A stretch of 64,000 bases of DNA, taken from contig JAHFQY010000009.1 of the NCBI GenBank assembly GCA_023259065.1, positions 1 to 64,000 of the forward strand, read 5' to 3'. The stretch comes from Nitrosomonadales bacterium (GTDB lineage: Bacteria > Pseudomonadota > Gammaproteobacteria > Burkholderiales > Gallionellaceae). Of this stretch, positions 36,295 through 46,909 are shown in pieces (position 1 is the stretch's first letter; each line of letters begins with the position of its first letter). A model generated the notes under the pieces. The model saw only the letters and a program-made list of their open reading frames with translations. It searched no databases and was not told where the DNA came from. A program made the position numbers and the translations under genes.

Positions 36295-39287
36295 GCCTCT
36301 TCTCCTGTCACTGGTTTGGGGAGCCTGATGGTAAAACGTGCTCCCTTGCCGACATTTTCAACCTGGATCTGCCCGCCCATGTTTGCCTCGATGGATATGT
36401 GCGTCATATACAGCCCTATGCCCAGGCCATCAGCCTTGGTGGTGAAATAGGGGTCAAAAATTTTTGTGATGATATCAGCAGGAATACCGCCGCCGTTGTC
36501 GCTGACAGTCACGATTCCATAATGCTCATCTTCGGAAATTGCGATGGCTATTTCGCCATGCGTGATTTTTTGCTGGCCTATGGCATCCTTGGCATTGGCC
36601 AGTAAATTGATGACGCACTGCGAGAAATCATTCGCACGCCCGAACACGACGGGATTGCCGGGATTGTCCAGGGTAATGGAAATGTGATGGTGCTTCAGCG
36701 TCGCATCCATGATCTCCATGCTTTCCCGGATGATCTTGCCCATGTTGAAACTGGCCGGAGTATTGTCCGTTTTAAAGAAATTCTTGAAGTCGTCAATCGT
36801 GCTGGACATCTTCCTGATAAGAAGATTGGATGTGGTCACCGCGTTATTGAGATAGCGGGTGTCGCACTCACCGTGCTTGAACGAGTCTTCCAGGTCGAAC
36901 AGGATCAGCCCCAGGGCGTTGATGGGTTGCCGCCACTGATGCGCTATGTTGCCTATCATTTCGCCCATGGTGGCCATACGCGATTGCTGCAACAGCATGA
37001 CGTCCTTCCTGTGGCGCTCGCTAAGATCGGTGATGAATGCAAATATCTGCCCGCCCTCTGTCGCAGAATAATTGGTGACTATCTGCACCGGGAACATGCT
37101 GCCATCCTTCCTCCTGTGTTCGCTTTCGAAGCGCGCGCTGCCGTCACGCCGGATTGCCTCGATGTTGGCTGACGTCTCTGCGGGGCGCTCCTTGGCTTCA
37201 AGGTCGGGGATGGTCATGGTGAGCAGTTCTGCACGGCTGTATCCTGACATGCGTGCATAGGCTTCGTTTACCTGGGTTAGCCTGCCCCGCATGTCGACCA
37301 TCAGGAATCCATCAGTCGAAGTCTCGATAGCCTTGCGGTACTGCGACTCCTTTTCAAGCAGGGCGGCTTCCGCCAGTTCGCGCGCGGAAGTGTCATGCAC
37401 AAAGCCCTCCAGATAAGCGATCGCGCCATTTTCATCCGGCACGGAGCGCACAGCCAGGTCGGCGTGCATGATGCTGCCATCCTTGCGGCGATACTGGTTT
37501 TTGACCTGCACCCAGACATTGGGGTTGTCCAGCGCAGCCTTGAGGATTAGCGGACGCCTGTCCTGGTCAACATACAGTTGCGAGCCAATATCGGTAACCG
37601 TGGATACAAGCTCTGCAGGTGTGGCATACCCCAGCATGTTTGCCAGCGCCGGGTTGGCCATGAGAAAGCTGCCTGCAGGGGTGGAATGAAAGATGCCGAT
37701 CAGGGCATTCTGTATCAGGCTGAGCAAATCCTGTTCACTCTTCAAGTGCGAAAGCTCTGCCAGTTTGCGCTCCGTAATATCGCGCGACAGGATGATAAAG
37801 CGAGCCTGACCTTCATGCCCCTGTGCTTTGCGTGCAATGGAAAGTTCAAACCATTTCTTCTGTTCGTCCAGAGTCAGTGAGAATTGCTGTCCGGAGGCAT
37901 ACCCGTATTCATTGGCCTTGCGCAAGCCGTCCATGCAAACGGCGGCGGCATCGCCGGGGAGAACATCGGAGATGAGTTTTCCAATCAGTAATTCTGGTGG
38001 AACGGCCAACAATTGCGTGCGAGGTGCATGCACAGCGTAGTAACGTCCCTCCAGATCCACTTCAAACAGCAGGTCCGGAATGGCGCTGAGCGTGCTGGCC
38101 AAATCATTTTGTGCTGCGATCAGGGCAAGCTTGTCCTGCATCTGTGCGCTGATGTCCTGCACCGTGCCCAGAGAGCGCACAGGCCGTCCCTGTTCGTCAT
38201 AAGACGTTTCACACATTTCAATCACCCATTTGATTCTTCCGTCCGGCATCTTCAAGCGATGGGTGATTTCGTATTTGCTCTTGTTCGCGAGTGAGCTGGT
38301 GTAGGCATGGTTTACCAGTTCACGATCATCCGGATGGATGACGTTAAGAAATGCTTCGAAGGTGGCGCCGAATCTTGACTGGTCAATTTCAAAGATGCGG
38401 AATATTTCATCTGACCAGATCAGCTGGCCTGAGGCAAGGTCAAGCTCCCAGCTGCCCAGATTGCCGACTTTCTGTGCTTCTGACAGAAGCAATTGATCCT
38501 TCTCCAGGCGCTGGATCAGCTTGCCCTGCATCTCTATGCTTTCGTGCACTTTCAGCGCCATGGTGTCGAGCGTGCGCCCCAGACTGGACAGCTCATTGTT
38601 GCCTTGCAGCCGGGTACGCGCCGTGTAATCTCCATCAGCCAGTTTTCTGGCGGTGCTGGACAGAACGCCGAGCCGGCGTGCAACCATAAAATGCAGCAGC
38701 AATGCCGCCAGCAGCGCGGATAACAGCGTGATTGCGGCAAACACCAGGGTCTGCTTGAGAGTTCTGCTTTGAGCAGCTTTTAGCACCGGGGCAATGTCGT
38801 ATTCGACATAGAGCATCCCCATGACCTTTCCCAATCCGCCCGGCTTGTATTCGATGATCAGGGGAAAATAGCCCTGCAACAGACTATCGTTGCGGGAATT
38901 GAAATCCAGCTGGCTGGACGCACTCAGGATGGCCCGGCCAGCCGCCGTGGCATCGTAATCAGACACTGTGCTTGCGTCGCTATCCCTCCAGCTGTAGCGA
39001 TTGGCCATTAATATGCGGTGGCTCTCGTTCGTCAGCATCAGGCTGCGAGTGTTGGGATACGTGGCTGCCAGGGTCAGACTGAGCAAGGCTTCCTGCCGGT
39101 TACCCTGGGTCAGGAGGTTGTGCAGGACATTCTGCAGCCCGCTCATGTGATACTTGATGTCCTCTTTGGCAAGCCGTGTAATTTCGATCCGGTTAGCCTG
39201 CTCTTCCTGCATATAGATCAGGGGCGAAGTGACCAGCGCCACGCCCAGCAGAATCAACGGAATTTGTATGGAAAGGCTACACCTCAT
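36291..39287 (-). CDS. Multi-PAS sensor histidine kinase
   Basis: Two membrane segments (about 8-26 and 179-201) frame a periplasmic sensor region. A HAMP domain (about 202-254) follows, then four PAS domains (about 270-755), a kinase core with phospho-His in GNIAHQWRQPINALGL, and an ATPase domain with INLLANAKDAIG, VSDNGGGIPADI and GLGIGLYMTHI. It is 998 residues long, has no receiver of its own, and probably phosphorylates the two receivers of the protein encoded next, which overlaps it by 4 bp. The signal is unknown. Confidence 0.92.
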   Translation of the reverse strand: MRCSLSIQIPLILLGVALVTSPLIYMQEEQANRIEITRLAKEDIKYHMSGLQNVLHNLLTQGNRQEALLSLTLAATYPNTRSLMLTNESHRILMANRYSWRDSDASTVSDYDATAAGRAILSASSQLDFNSRNDSLLQGYFPLIIEYKPGGLGKVMGMLYVEYDIAPVLKAAQSRTLKQTLVFAAITLLSALLAALLLHFMVARRLGVLSSTARKLADGDYTARTRLQGNNELSSLGRTLDTMALKVHESIEMQGKLIQRLEKDQLLLSEAQKVGNLGSWELDLASGQLIWSDEIFRIFEIDQSRFGATFEAFLNVIHPDDRELVNHAYTSSLANKSKYEITHRLKMPDGRIKWVIEMCETSYDEQGRPVRSLGTVQDISAQMQDKLALIAAQNDLASTLSAIPDLLFEVDLEGRYYAVHAPRTQLLAVPPELLIGKLISDVLPGDAAAVCMDGLRKANEYGYASGQQFSLTLDEQKKWFELSIARKAQGHEGQARFIILSRDITERKLAELSHLKSEQDLLSLIQNALIGIFHSTPAGSFLMANPALANMLGYATPAELVSTVTDIGSQLYVDQDRRPLILKAALDNPNVWVQVKNQYRRKDGSIMHADLAVRSVPDENGAIAYLEGFVHDTSARELAEAALLEKESQYRKAIETSTDGFLMVDMRGRLTQVNEAYARMSGYSRAELLTMTIPDLEAKERPAETSANIEAIRRDGSARFESEHRRKDGSMFPVQIVTNYSATEGGQIFAFITDLSERHRKDVMLLQQSRMATMGEMIGNIAHQWRQPINALGLILFDLEDSFKHGECDTRYLNNAVTTSNLLIRKMSSTIDDFKNFFKTDNTPASFNMGKIIRESMEIMDATLKHHHISITLDNPGNPVVFGRANDFSQCVINLLANAKDAIGQQKITHGEIAIAISEDEHYGIVTVSDNGGGIPADIITKIFDPYFTTKADGLGIGLYMTHISIEANMGGQIQVENVGKGARFTIRLPKPVTGEEA

Positions 39288-39481
39288 CGGGCGATGCAGC
39301 CTGCAAGCCCGCTATCCAGCGCGGAGTCGATCTCAAGGTGGCGCTTCAGCTGCCTTTCTGCCAGCATCACGCTGACCAGATTGTGCGCGGGAACCGCGAT
39401 GGCTGGTGATTTTCCGGCGATCAGGCGCAAATTTTCCGCCATGCTATCCATTGCCGACCAGGACAAATTGCAATGTGACAT
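39284..39481 (-). CDS. Small hypothetical protein overlapping the sensor kinase gene
   Basis: An ATG at 39481 sits just after AGGGGGAGAT and opens a 65-residue frame ending in a 4-bp overlap (ATGA) with the kinase gene. It has no membrane segment and I do not recognise it; a stretch such as NLVSVMLAERQLKRHLEID would form an amphipathic helix. The same kind of overlap joins the kinase to the next gene, so the three would form one coupled operon. It could be a leader peptide for coupling, or a small regulator. Confidence 0.5.
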   Translation of the reverse strand: MSHCNLSWSAMDSMAENLRLIAGKSPAIAVPAHNLVSVMLAERQLKRHLEIDSALDSGLAGCIAR

Positions 39482-39861
39482 ATCTCCCCCTGAGAAATCT
39501 TGTTGTGCCACGCATGCCGGACAGTTTTGCGATCCACCCATTATTGATTTTGGTGTGCGGGTGTAATCCCTACAGATGCAGGGGGAATATATCAAAGAAG
39601 CGGGGGAAGGGATACAGCGGGTTCGCCAAGAAGGCTCTCTGTATCTTTGCAGGAAAACGGGCCAATGGGTTTGTGCTTGCGCGCTTTCTTCTGCGGGGCA
39701 GTCATTCAAGGAACCCGCAGGGCGATACGGCAGGGTGTACGAGTCAAGGACATCGGTAACACTTTAATTCTGGGTTGCTTTGCTTGGCGAAGCAGGGACA
39801 GCGACTCGCTTCCGCGCTACCCCAGACCATCCATGCGCACCGTAAAATCTACAGCAAGAAA
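39482..39861. other. Gene-free region between the signalling operon and ppc
   Basis: About 380 bases without a convincing gene. Short plus-strand frames here lack binding sites and family likeness. A weak palindrome, GCTTTGCTTGGCGAAGC, lies near 39777-39795. Both flanking genes are on the minus strand; a promoter for the small protein must lie here, but I cannot place it with confidence. Confidence 0.4.
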
Positions 39862-42633
39862 CTAACCGCTATTCCTCAAGCCCGCCGCAATACCGTTGAT
39901 GGTCAGATGAATCGCACGTTTGACCTTCTCGTCGGTGTCACCCGCGCGGTGGCGGTGCAGCAGGCCAACCTGCAGGTGGTTGAGCGGGTCGATGTAGGGC
40001 GTGCGATTGGTGAGGCTGCGCGCCAGGGTGGGGTTGTCGGCGAGCAGGGTGGTGGCGCCGGTGATGGCAAACAGCATCTCCACGGTGCGGTTCCACTCGG
40101 CTTCGATCTCGCCGAAAATCTTGTGGCGCAGCGCTTCGTCCGGCACCAGCTCGGCATAGCGTGAGGCGATGCCCATGTCGGTCTTGGACAGCACCATGTC
40201 CATGTTGGAAAGCAGGCCGCGGAAGAAGGCCCAGTTTTTGTACATTTCCTGCAGTTGCCTTAGTGCGGCTTCGCCCTCGCTCTCCACCAGCTGTTTCACT
40301 GCGCTGCCAAAGCCATACCAGCCGGGCAGGATGGCGCGGTTCAGGCTCCAGCTGAACACCCAGGGGATGGCGCGCAGGTCTTCGATGTTGTCGGAAGCCT
40401 TGCGTGAGGAGGGGCGGCTGCCGATGTTGAGTTCGGCAATTTCACGTATCGGTGTGGCGGCGAAGAAATACTCGGTGAAGCCGGGAGTTTCGTATACCAG
40501 TTTGCGATAGGCGGCAAACGCATCGACGCTGAGCGCTTCCATGATGCGGTGGAATTCCGGCATGGTGGTATCGTCGCCGTGGCGATGCACCAGCGTGGCT
40601 TCCATGGTGGCGGCAATTAGGATCTCCAGATTGCGCCGGCCGATTTCCGGGTCGGAATATTTGCTCGAGATCACCTCGCCCTGTTCGGTGATGCGGATCT
40701 GCGCGTTGACGCTGCCCGGTGGCTGCGCCAGGATGGCCTGGTAGCTGGGGCCGCCGCCGCGACCCACGGTGCCGCCGCGGCCATGGAACAGGCGCAGCTC
40801 GACGCCGTGCCTGGCAAAAACTTTAACCAGTTCCACTTCAGCCTTGTACAACTCCCAGTTGGCGGTGAGGTAGCCGCCGTCCTTGTTGCTGTCGGAGTAG
40901 CCCAGCATCACTTCCTGCGTGTCGCCGCGGCTCTTCAGCAACTGGCGGTAGTAGGGGATGGAGAACAGCGCGTCCATGATGGGGCCGCAGGCGCGCAGGT
41001 CGCCTATGGTCTCGAACAGCGGAATGATGTTGATGTGCAGCAACGGATGTTTGCCGCCCTCCAGCAGACCGGTCTGTTGCACCATCAGCGCCACTTCCAG
41101 CATGTCGCTCACGTCATCGGTCTTGGAGATAATGTAGTTGGGCAGGGCGGCGCGGCCAAAGCTCAGGTGGATCTCGGCGGCAGCCTGCATCAGGCGCAAT
41201 TCGCCCTGGGCCAGCTCGGTGAATTTTTCCAGATCGCCGGCCAGTGGCTGGGCGGCTTGCAGCGCCGCAACCACGGCCTTGCGCCGCGCCTGTTCGTCCA
41301 TTTCGTTGTAGTTGTCCACGCCGGCCTGCTTGAGCAGCTCGCTCACCACCTGCTGGTGTATCGCGCTGTGCTGGCGCATGTCCAGCGGCGCCAGGTGGAA
41401 GCCGAACACTTCGGCGGCACGGCGCAGGTAGGCGATGCGCCCGCGCGACAAGTACACCGAGCCGTGGAATTCCAGCGAGTTGACCAGGATGTCGAGCTCG
41501 GCAATGAATTCCTGTGCGTTGGCATAAGGCTGCACATCGCGGCTGACCGGATGCAGGTGCTCGACGCGATGGCCCATGTGCTCGGTGGTGGCAACCAGGC
41601 GCGAGTAGATGGCAATCAGCGCGCGACGGTAAGGTTCATCTTCACGGCTGACAGCCTTGTCCGGTGAGCTTGCGGCAAAGGCTTCCAGCTCGTCGCTGAC
41701 CTTGACCAGGCGTGTGGACAGGCTCAGGCGCGTGCCCAGCAGGTGGGTTTCAGCCAGGTAGTATTCGAGTGCGGTGGCGGAATGGCGCTTGGCTGCATCC
41801 AGCATGACCTTGTGCGTTACAAACGGGTTGCCGTCGCGGTCGCCGCCTATCCAGCTGCCCACGCGCAGGAACGGGGGAATGCGCAGGCGTTTGCCGAAGC
41901 GCGCCTCGACCAGTTTTTCCAGGCCGGCGTAGACCCTGGGAATTTCGCGCAGGAAGGTGTAACGATAGAACGACAGGCCGTTCTTGATCTCGTCGGGCAC
42001 GGTCAGCTTGGCGGTGCGCAGCATGCGCGTGTGCCACAGTATCAGCACGAAGCGGCGCAGGGCTTCCTCGTTGTCGCCCAGCTCGTCCGGGGTCATGTCG
42101 AGGCGGTCGCGGTCGGACAGCAGGCTGGTGATGATCAGCTGGCAGTCGAGTATGCTCTTGCGCTGCACTTCGGTGGGATGCGCTGTAAGCACGGGGGAGA
42201 TCACCGCCTTGTCGAAAAATTCCTGCAGCGCGGCAGCATTGATGTGCTTGTCTTCCAGGCGATCCAGCGCCAGTTGCAGGCTGCCTTCCTGCGGTGGCGA
42301 ACCGGCCTTCAGGTGGGCGCGGCGGCGGCGGTTGTGGTGCAGGTCTTCGGCAATGTTGGAAAGCTGCGAGAAGAAGCTGAAGGCGCGCACCACCGACAGG
42401 GTGTCGCGCGGGGACAGCGCATCCAGCACCTGTTCCAGCTGGTCGCGGTCGCGGTCGTCCTGCGATTTGCGGAAGCGCACCGCGGCGCGACGCACATTTT
42501 CAATCAGCTCGAAGGTGGCATCGCCTTCCTGTTCGCGCAGCGTGTCACCGAGTATGCGCCCGAGCAGGCGAATATCGTCGCGCAGGGGGATGTCTTTGCT
42601 GGAAAGGTCTGGCGGAGCTGAAAGCAGATTCAT
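39862..42633 (-). CDS. ppc: Phosphoenolpyruvate carboxylase
   Basis: The 923-residue enzyme adds bicarbonate to PEP to form oxaloacetate, refilling the TCA cycle. It has the catalytic His in [14 protein letters not shown], the [12 protein letters not shown] region, and the Arg-rich [17 protein letters not shown] near residue 600. The C-terminus ends with [10 protein letters not shown]. It is divergent from hemC, 101 bp away. As the only anaplerotic enzyme seen here, it fits an autotrophic or mixotrophic lifestyle, but that is an inference. Confidence 0.97.
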   Translation of the reverse strand: MNLLSAPPDLSSKDIPLRDDIRLLGRILGDTLREQEGDATFELIENVRRAAVRFRKSQDDRDRDQLEQVLDALSPRDTLSVVRAFSFFSQLSNIAEDLHHNRRRRAHLKAGSPPQEGSLQLALDRLEDKHINAAALQEFFDKAVISPVLTAHPTEVQRKSILDCQLIITSLLSDRDRLDMTPDELGDNEEALRRFVLILWHTRMLRTAKLTVPDEIKNGLSFYRYTFLREIPRVYAGLEKLVEARFGKRLRIPPFLRVGSWIGGDRDGNPFVTHKVMLDAAKRHSATALEYYLAETHLLGTRLSLSTRLVKVSDELEAFAASSPDKAVSREDEPYRRALIAIYSRLVATTEHMGHRVEHLHPVSRDVQPYANAQEFIAELDILVNSLEFHGSVYLSRGRIAYLRRAAEVFGFHLAPLDMRQHSAIHQQVVSELLKQAGVDNYNEMDEQARRKAVVAALQAAQPLAGDLEKFTELAQGELRLMQAAAEIHLSFGRAALPNYIISKTDDVSDMLEVALMVQQTGLLEGGKHPLLHINIIPLFETIGDLRACGPIMDALFSIPYYRQLLKSRGDTQEVMLGYSDSNKDGGYLTANWELYKAEVELVKVFARHGVELRLFHGRGGTVGRGGGPSYQAILAQPPGSVNAQIRITEQGEVISSKYSDPEIGRRNLEILIAATMEATLVHRHGDDTTMPEFHRIMEALSVDAFAAYRKLVYETPGFTEYFFAATPIREIAELNIGSRPSSRKASDNIEDLRAIPWVFSWSLNRAILPGWYGFGSAVKQLVESEGEAALRQLQEMYKNWAFFRGLLSNMDMVLSKTDMGIASRYAELVPDEALRHKIFGEIEAEWNRTVEMLFAITGATTLLADNPTLARSLTNRTPYIDPLNHLQVGLLHRHRAGDTDEKVKRAIHLTINGIAAGLRNSG

Positions 42634-42734
42634 GGCGTTTATCTCGACAACATGGGCAACGACGCGCGCGCATTAGCGCTCATGCTAAAATGCGGCGCGA
42701 CGGATCATCAAAAAATAGATACTCAGGAAAATCA

Positions 42735-43700
42735 ATGAAACAGGCATCCCAGGCACAAACATTCGGTGAACAACCCGCCCCCGCAAAACTGGTCATTGCA
42801 TCGCGCGAGAGCGCCTTGGCAATGTGGCAGGCAGAACATATCCGGGACCGACTGCGCGCATTATACCCAGAAACTGACGTTAGCATCCTGGGCATGACTA
42901 CCCAGGGCGACCAGATTCTCGACGTTACCCTCTCCAAAATCGGCGGCAAGGGCTTGTTTGTCAAGGAGTTGGAGACGGCTCTTGAAGAGGGACGTGCAGA
43001 TATCGCGGTGCACTCGCTCAAGGACGTGCCCATGCACCTGCCCGCAGGCTTCATGCTGGCCTGCATAGGCAAGCGCGAAGACCCGCGCGACGCCTTTGTT
43101 TCCAACAATTTCGCCAATCTGGAAGCGCTGCCCCACGGCAGCGTGGTGGGCACTTCCAGCCTGCGCCGCGAAAGCCAGCTGCGCGCGCGCTTCCCGCACC
43201 TCAACATCGAACCGCTGCGCGGCAACGTGCAGACCCGTTTGCGCAAGCTGGACGAGGGCAAGTACGCCGCCATTATCCTGGCCGCAGCCGGACTCAAGCG
43301 CCTGGGCCTGGGCGAACGTATCCGCGACCTGATCAGTTCCGAGAACAGCCTGCCTGCAGTGGGGCAGGGCGCGCTGGGCATCGAGTGCCGCGCCGACCGC
43401 CCCGATCTGGAAGCCTTGCTGCGCCCGCTGCACGACGCGGAAACTGCAGCCTGCGTGCTGGCCGAACGCGCCATGAGCCGCGCGCTGGCTGGCAGCTGCC
43501 AGGTGCCGCTGGGCGGCTTTGCCGAAGTCAGCGGTGACAAGCTGCGCATGCGCGGCTTTGTGGCCAGCCCGGATGGCAAGCGCATGTTGCGTGCCGAACA
43601 GACCGGCAGCGTGAGCGCGCCTGAAGCACTGGGTGATGCAGTTGCGCAGGCATTGCTGCAGCAGGGTGCGGGCGAAATTCTTGCGGCGCTGAATGGCTGA
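42735..43700 (+). CDS. hemC: Porphobilinogen deaminase (hydroxymethylbilane synthase)
   Basis: It joins four porphobilinogens into hydroxymethylbilane. From ATG at 42735 after AGGAAA, the 321-residue product has [16 protein letters not shown], the catalytic Asp in [13 protein letters not shown] and the dipyrromethane-binding Cys in [15 protein letters not shown] near residue 260. It overlaps hemD by 8 bp. The pathway continues with hemD, hemX and hemY. Confidence 0.97.
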   Translation: MKQASQAQTFGEQPAPAKLVIASRESALAMWQAEHIRDRLRALYPETDVSILGMTTQGDQILDVTLSKIGGKGLFVKELETALEEGRADIAVHSLKDVPMHLPAGFMLACIGKREDPRDAFVSNNFANLEALPHGSVVGTSSLRRESQLRARFPHLNIEPLRGNVQTRLRKLDEGKYAAIILAAAGLKRLGLGERIRDLISSENSLPAVGQGALGIECRADRPDLEALLRPLHDAETAACVLAERAMSRALAGSCQVPLGGFAEVSGDKLRMRGFVASPDGKRMLRAEQTGSVSAPEALGDAVAQALLQQGAGEILAALNG

Positions 43701-44463
43701 TCCACAACCTCTAGCCGGCCTCAGCATCGTCGTCACCCGCCCGCGCGAGCAGGCGGCGGAACTGGCGCGGCGCATCGAAGATCTGGGTGGGACAAGCATC
43801 CTGTTCCCCCTGCTGGAAATCACCCCGCTGGCCGACCAGCGCTCCTTGCACGCCGTGGTAACGCGATTGCACGAATTTCAACTGGCCATTTTCATCAGCC
43901 CTAACGCGGCGCGCTTTGGCATGCAGGCCATACTTGCAGCGGGCAAGCAGCCTGCCCCCGTGCGCGTGGCAAGCGTGGGGCCGGGAACCAGCAAGGTTCT
44001 GCATGGTCTGGGCGTACAGGACGTGCTGGCGCCGCGCGACAAATTTGACAGCGAAGCCCTGCTGGCCCTGCCCGAGTTGCAGCTGGTGCAGGGCTGGCGC
44101 GTGGCGATTTTTCGCGGCGAAAGCGGGCGTGAGTTATTGGGCGATACGCTGCAAGCGCGCGGGGCAATTGTGGAATATGTGGCGTGTTACCAGCGCGGCA
44201 AGCCGCAGCAGGATGCCGCGCCCTTGCTGGCGCAGATGCCTGATGCCATAACCGCGAGCAGCAGCGAGGCGCTGGGGTATATGGCGGAAATGCTGGGCGT
44301 TGCAGGCATGGAAAAATTTGTACAGCTGCCTTTGTTTGTGCCGCATGAGCGCATCGCGCAAGCCGCAACCAAGCTGGGCTGGCGCAATGTCATTGCCACT
44401 GCGGGCGCAGATGACGGCCTGCTGGCAGGGCTGGTAACATGGGCGGAACAGCAACGGAACTAG
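43693..44463 (+). CDS. hemD: Uroporphyrinogen-III synthase
   Basis: It closes hydroxymethylbilane into uroporphyrinogen III with inversion of ring D. The 256-residue sequence is poorly conserved, as is usual for HemD, but has [19 protein letters not shown] at the start, [11 protein letters not shown] and a GPGTSKVL loop. Position between hemC and hemX supports it. Confidence 0.93.
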   Translation: MADPQPLAGLSIVVTRPREQAAELARRIEDLGGTSILFPLLEITPLADQRSLHAVVTRLHEFQLAIFISPNAARFGMQAILAAGKQPAPVRVASVGPGTSKVLHGLGVQDVLAPRDKFDSEALLALPELQLVQGWRVAIFRGESGRELLGDTLQARGAIVEYVACYQRGKPQQDAAPLLAQMPDAITASSSEALGYMAEMLGVAGMEKFVQLPLFVPHERIAQAATKLGWRNVIATAGADDGLLAGLVTWAEQQRN

Positions 44464-44493
44464 TGCAACACGTCCTAACTGGGGTTAATGATA

Positions 44494-45561
44494 ATGAACG
44501 AACAAACACCGCAAACCAATCAAGGCGAAACAGGCGCTGCGCCGCGTGTCGCTCACCGCAACCCGCTGGCGGCGATCGCGCACCTGAGCCTGACCCAGCT
44601 GACGCTGGCGGTGCTGGTGCTGGTGTTCTTGTGGCAATGGTTTGATGCGCAGCACCAGCTTGGCCAGATGCAGCAAACGCTGGCGCAGCGCCTGAGCGAG
44701 ATCGATGGCAGCAGCAAGGCCAACCAGACGCTGACCATGCAGAACCAGGAGGTGGTGCGCGAGCTGGGCGGCAAGCTCAGCCTGCTGGAAAGCAAATATG
44801 CGGAAACGCAAAACCAGCGTGCCGCGCTGGAAAGCATGTACCAGGAACTGTCCAGCAGCCGCGACCAGATGCTGCTGGCCGAGGTTGAGCAATTGTTGCT
44901 GATGGCCGGCCAGCAATTGCAATTGGCTGCCAACGTGAAAGCGGCGCTGATTGCACTGCAGCAGGCAGACAGCCGTTTGCAACGCGCCGACAGGGCGGCG
45001 TTGGGGGGCTTGCGCCAGAGCATAGGCCGCGACATGGACAAGCTGCGCGTATTGCCCAATGTGGATGTGGCGGGCATCAATGCGCGCCTGGACAGCCTGA
45101 TTGCCGTGGTGGAGACATTGCCGCTGGTGCAGGATGTGCAGTTTGCCGAAGCCGTTGCTGCGCCTGCTGCGGCGCCCGCCCCAAGCGGCTGGCAAAAACT
45201 GCTGAGCGAAATGTGGCTGGAAGCAAAACATCTGGTACGCATCGAGAATACGGAAAGAACCGAGTTGCCGCTGCTGTCTCCCACGCAATCTTTCTTTCTG
45301 CGCGAAAACCTCAAGCTGCGCCTGCTGTCGGCGCGTTTGGCGCTGTTGACTCGCGATGAAGCCAGCTTCAAACGCGACATGAAGACATCTCAGGCATGGA
45401 TCAAGACTTATTTTGATGTGAGATCCGCTGTAGGTGCGCAAAGCCTCGCTACCCTGCAGAAATTGAATGCATCCAGCATCAGCATAGAGTTGCCGGATAT
45501 CAGCGCCAGTCTGGAAGCGGTGCGCCGTTACCGTGCGGCACACGAGAAGGGGGCGCGATGA
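44494..45561 (+). CDS. hemX: HemX-family protein
   Basis: The product of about 355 residues has one membrane segment (LTLAVLVLVFLWQWFDAQ, about residues 30-47), then a long coiled-coil region rich in Gln and Leu, and a C-terminal helical domain. Older annotations call this a uroporphyrinogen-III C-methyltransferase, but the SAM-binding domain of such enzymes is absent. It probably helps the haem pathway at the membrane. ATG at 44494 is chosen for its spacing from GGGG; ATG at 44488 is the alternative. Confidence 0.85.
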   Translation: MNEQTPQTNQGETGAAPRVAHRNPLAAIAHLSLTQLTLAVLVLVFLWQWFDAQHQLGQMQQTLAQRLSEIDGSSKANQTLTMQNQEVVRELGGKLSLLESKYAETQNQRAALESMYQELSSSRDQMLLAEVEQLLLMAGQQLQLAANVKAALIALQQADSRLQRADRAALGGLRQSIGRDMDKLRVLPNVDVAGINARLDSLIAVVETLPLVQDVQFAEAVAAPAAAPAPSGWQKLLSEMWLEAKHLVRIENTERTELPLLSPTQSFFLRENLKLRLLSARLALLTRDEASFKRDMKTSQAWIKTYFDVRSAVGAQSLATLQKLNASSISIELPDISASLEAVRRYRAAHEKGAR

Positions 45562-46736
45562 AATTTCTGGTCTGGCTCCTGGCCTTGTTTGCGGCGGCGG
45601 TTGCGCTGACCATGGTGGCGCACAATCCCGGTTATGTCGTGCTGGTTTATCCGCCATACCGCATGGAAATGTCGCTGACCCTGTTTGTGATCGGGCTGTT
45701 GCTGCTGTTTGTCGTCGGGTATTTTGCAGTGCGGCTGTTTTTTGCCGCATTGCAGCTGCCCAGCCACGTGCGCGTATTCCGCGAAGAGCGCGCGCAGGGC
45801 AAGGGACGCACAGCCATGATGGAAGCGCTCACCGCATTTTTCGAGGGGCGTTATGCCATTGCCGAGAAGGCCGCAGCACGCGCGATAGAGCTGGGTGAGA
45901 AATCCGGGCTCAACCACGTGATCGCCGCGCGCTCGGCGCATGAGCTGCGCGAATTTTCCAAGCGCGATGCCTATCTCGCCAGCGCCGAGGGAAAATCGGT
46001 GGGTGAAAGCACCATGCGCTTGATGGCGAAAACCGAATTCATGCTCGACCAGAAGCAGCCGCAATCAGCGCTCAACTCCTTGAAGGAAATGAGCGAGGGC
46101 AGCCTGCGCAAACATGTGGGCGCCCTGCAACTGGAACTCAGGGCGCAACAGCAGGCGCGCAACTGGGAGGCGGCGCTGGAAGTGCTGGCGCAGCTGGAGA
46201 AGCGCTCAGCCATCGACAAGGTGCTTGCCGAACAATTCCGCCTGCAGGCATGGCTGGAATTACTGGATGCGCATACCGGCGACCTGATGGCTTTGCATGC
46301 ACTGTGGAAACGAATTCCGGATGAATACCGGCTGCGCACCAAGGTGACGGCAATGGCGGCCAGCGCCTTCATCAAGTTCCAGGATTGCAAGCAGGCCAGC
46401 CAGGTATTGAGGGACAGCCTGAATGCGCAGTGGGACAGCGAGCTGGTGACGCTGTATGGCGATTGCCAGGGCGAAACCGTGCTGGCGCAAATCGAGCAGG
46501 CGGAGAAATGGCTGAAGCAGCACGCTGACGATGCCGGCCTGCTGCTGGCGCTGGGCAAGCTGTGCCTGCACAAGGGCTTGTGGGGCAAGGCGCAAAACTA
46601 TCTGGATGCCAGCAACAGCCTGCAGCCCAGCCGCGCAGCCTATGCCGGGCTGGCGCAGCTGGCGGAAAAGCTGGGCCAGCATGAGCGCGCAGCGGCGAAC
46701 TTCCAGAAAGCGATGGAGTTGGGGCAGTGTGACTAA
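45558..46736 (+). CDS. hemY: HemY-family TPR protein
   Basis: The 392-residue protein has two N-terminal membrane segments (about 1-22 and 40-62) with the HemY pattern GYVVLVYPPYRMEMSLTLFV between them, and TPR-like helices to the end. It is not the oxygen-dependent protoporphyrinogen oxidase of the same name; its role in haem synthesis is indirect. It overlaps hemX by 4 bp. A family 1 palindromic repeat follows. Confidence 0.9.
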   Translation: MKFLVWLLALFAAAVALTMVAHNPGYVVLVYPPYRMEMSLTLFVIGLLLLFVVGYFAVRLFFAALQLPSHVRVFREERAQGKGRTAMMEALTAFFEGRYAIAEKAAARAIELGEKSGLNHVIAARSAHELREFSKRDAYLASAEGKSVGESTMRLMAKTEFMLDQKQPQSALNSLKEMSEGSLRKHVGALQLELRAQQQARNWEAALEVLAQLEKRSAIDKVLAEQFRLQAWLELLDAHTGDLMALHALWKRIPDEYRLRTKVTAMAASAFIKFQDCKQASQVLRDSLNAQWDSELVTLYGDCQGETVLAQIEQAEKWLKQHADDAGLLLALGKLCLHKGLWGKAQNYLDASNSLQPSRAAYAGLAQLAEKLGQHERAAANFQKAMELGQCD

Positions 46737-46769
46737 GGTTTGATTGCCTTACAGCTAGAGGCAGTTTGT

Positions 46770-46888
46770 GTCCGCAGATTACACAGATTAACGCCGATTA
46801 CAGGCAGCATACATTTCATTACCAACCAGTTGGCTAACTCAAGATTTTGATTGGCTTGTAATCAATCTAATCTGTGTAATCTGCGGAC
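46770..46888. repeat. Dispersed palindromic repeat, family 1, copy D (best conserved)
   Basis: GTCCGCAGATTACACAGATT (46770-46789) and its exact complement (46869-46888) are 20-bp perfect terminal inverted repeats of a 119-bp non-coding element. It lies between the convergent hemY and flavin-reductase genes. This copy best shows the family pattern. Confidence 0.88.
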
Positions 46889-46909
46889 AACCGCCTTTGC
46901 ATTCCTGCA

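Noticed and set aside
39406-39759. Plus-strand frames between the signalling operon and ppc
   Set aside because: They lack binding sites, overlap each other in several frames and match no family I know.
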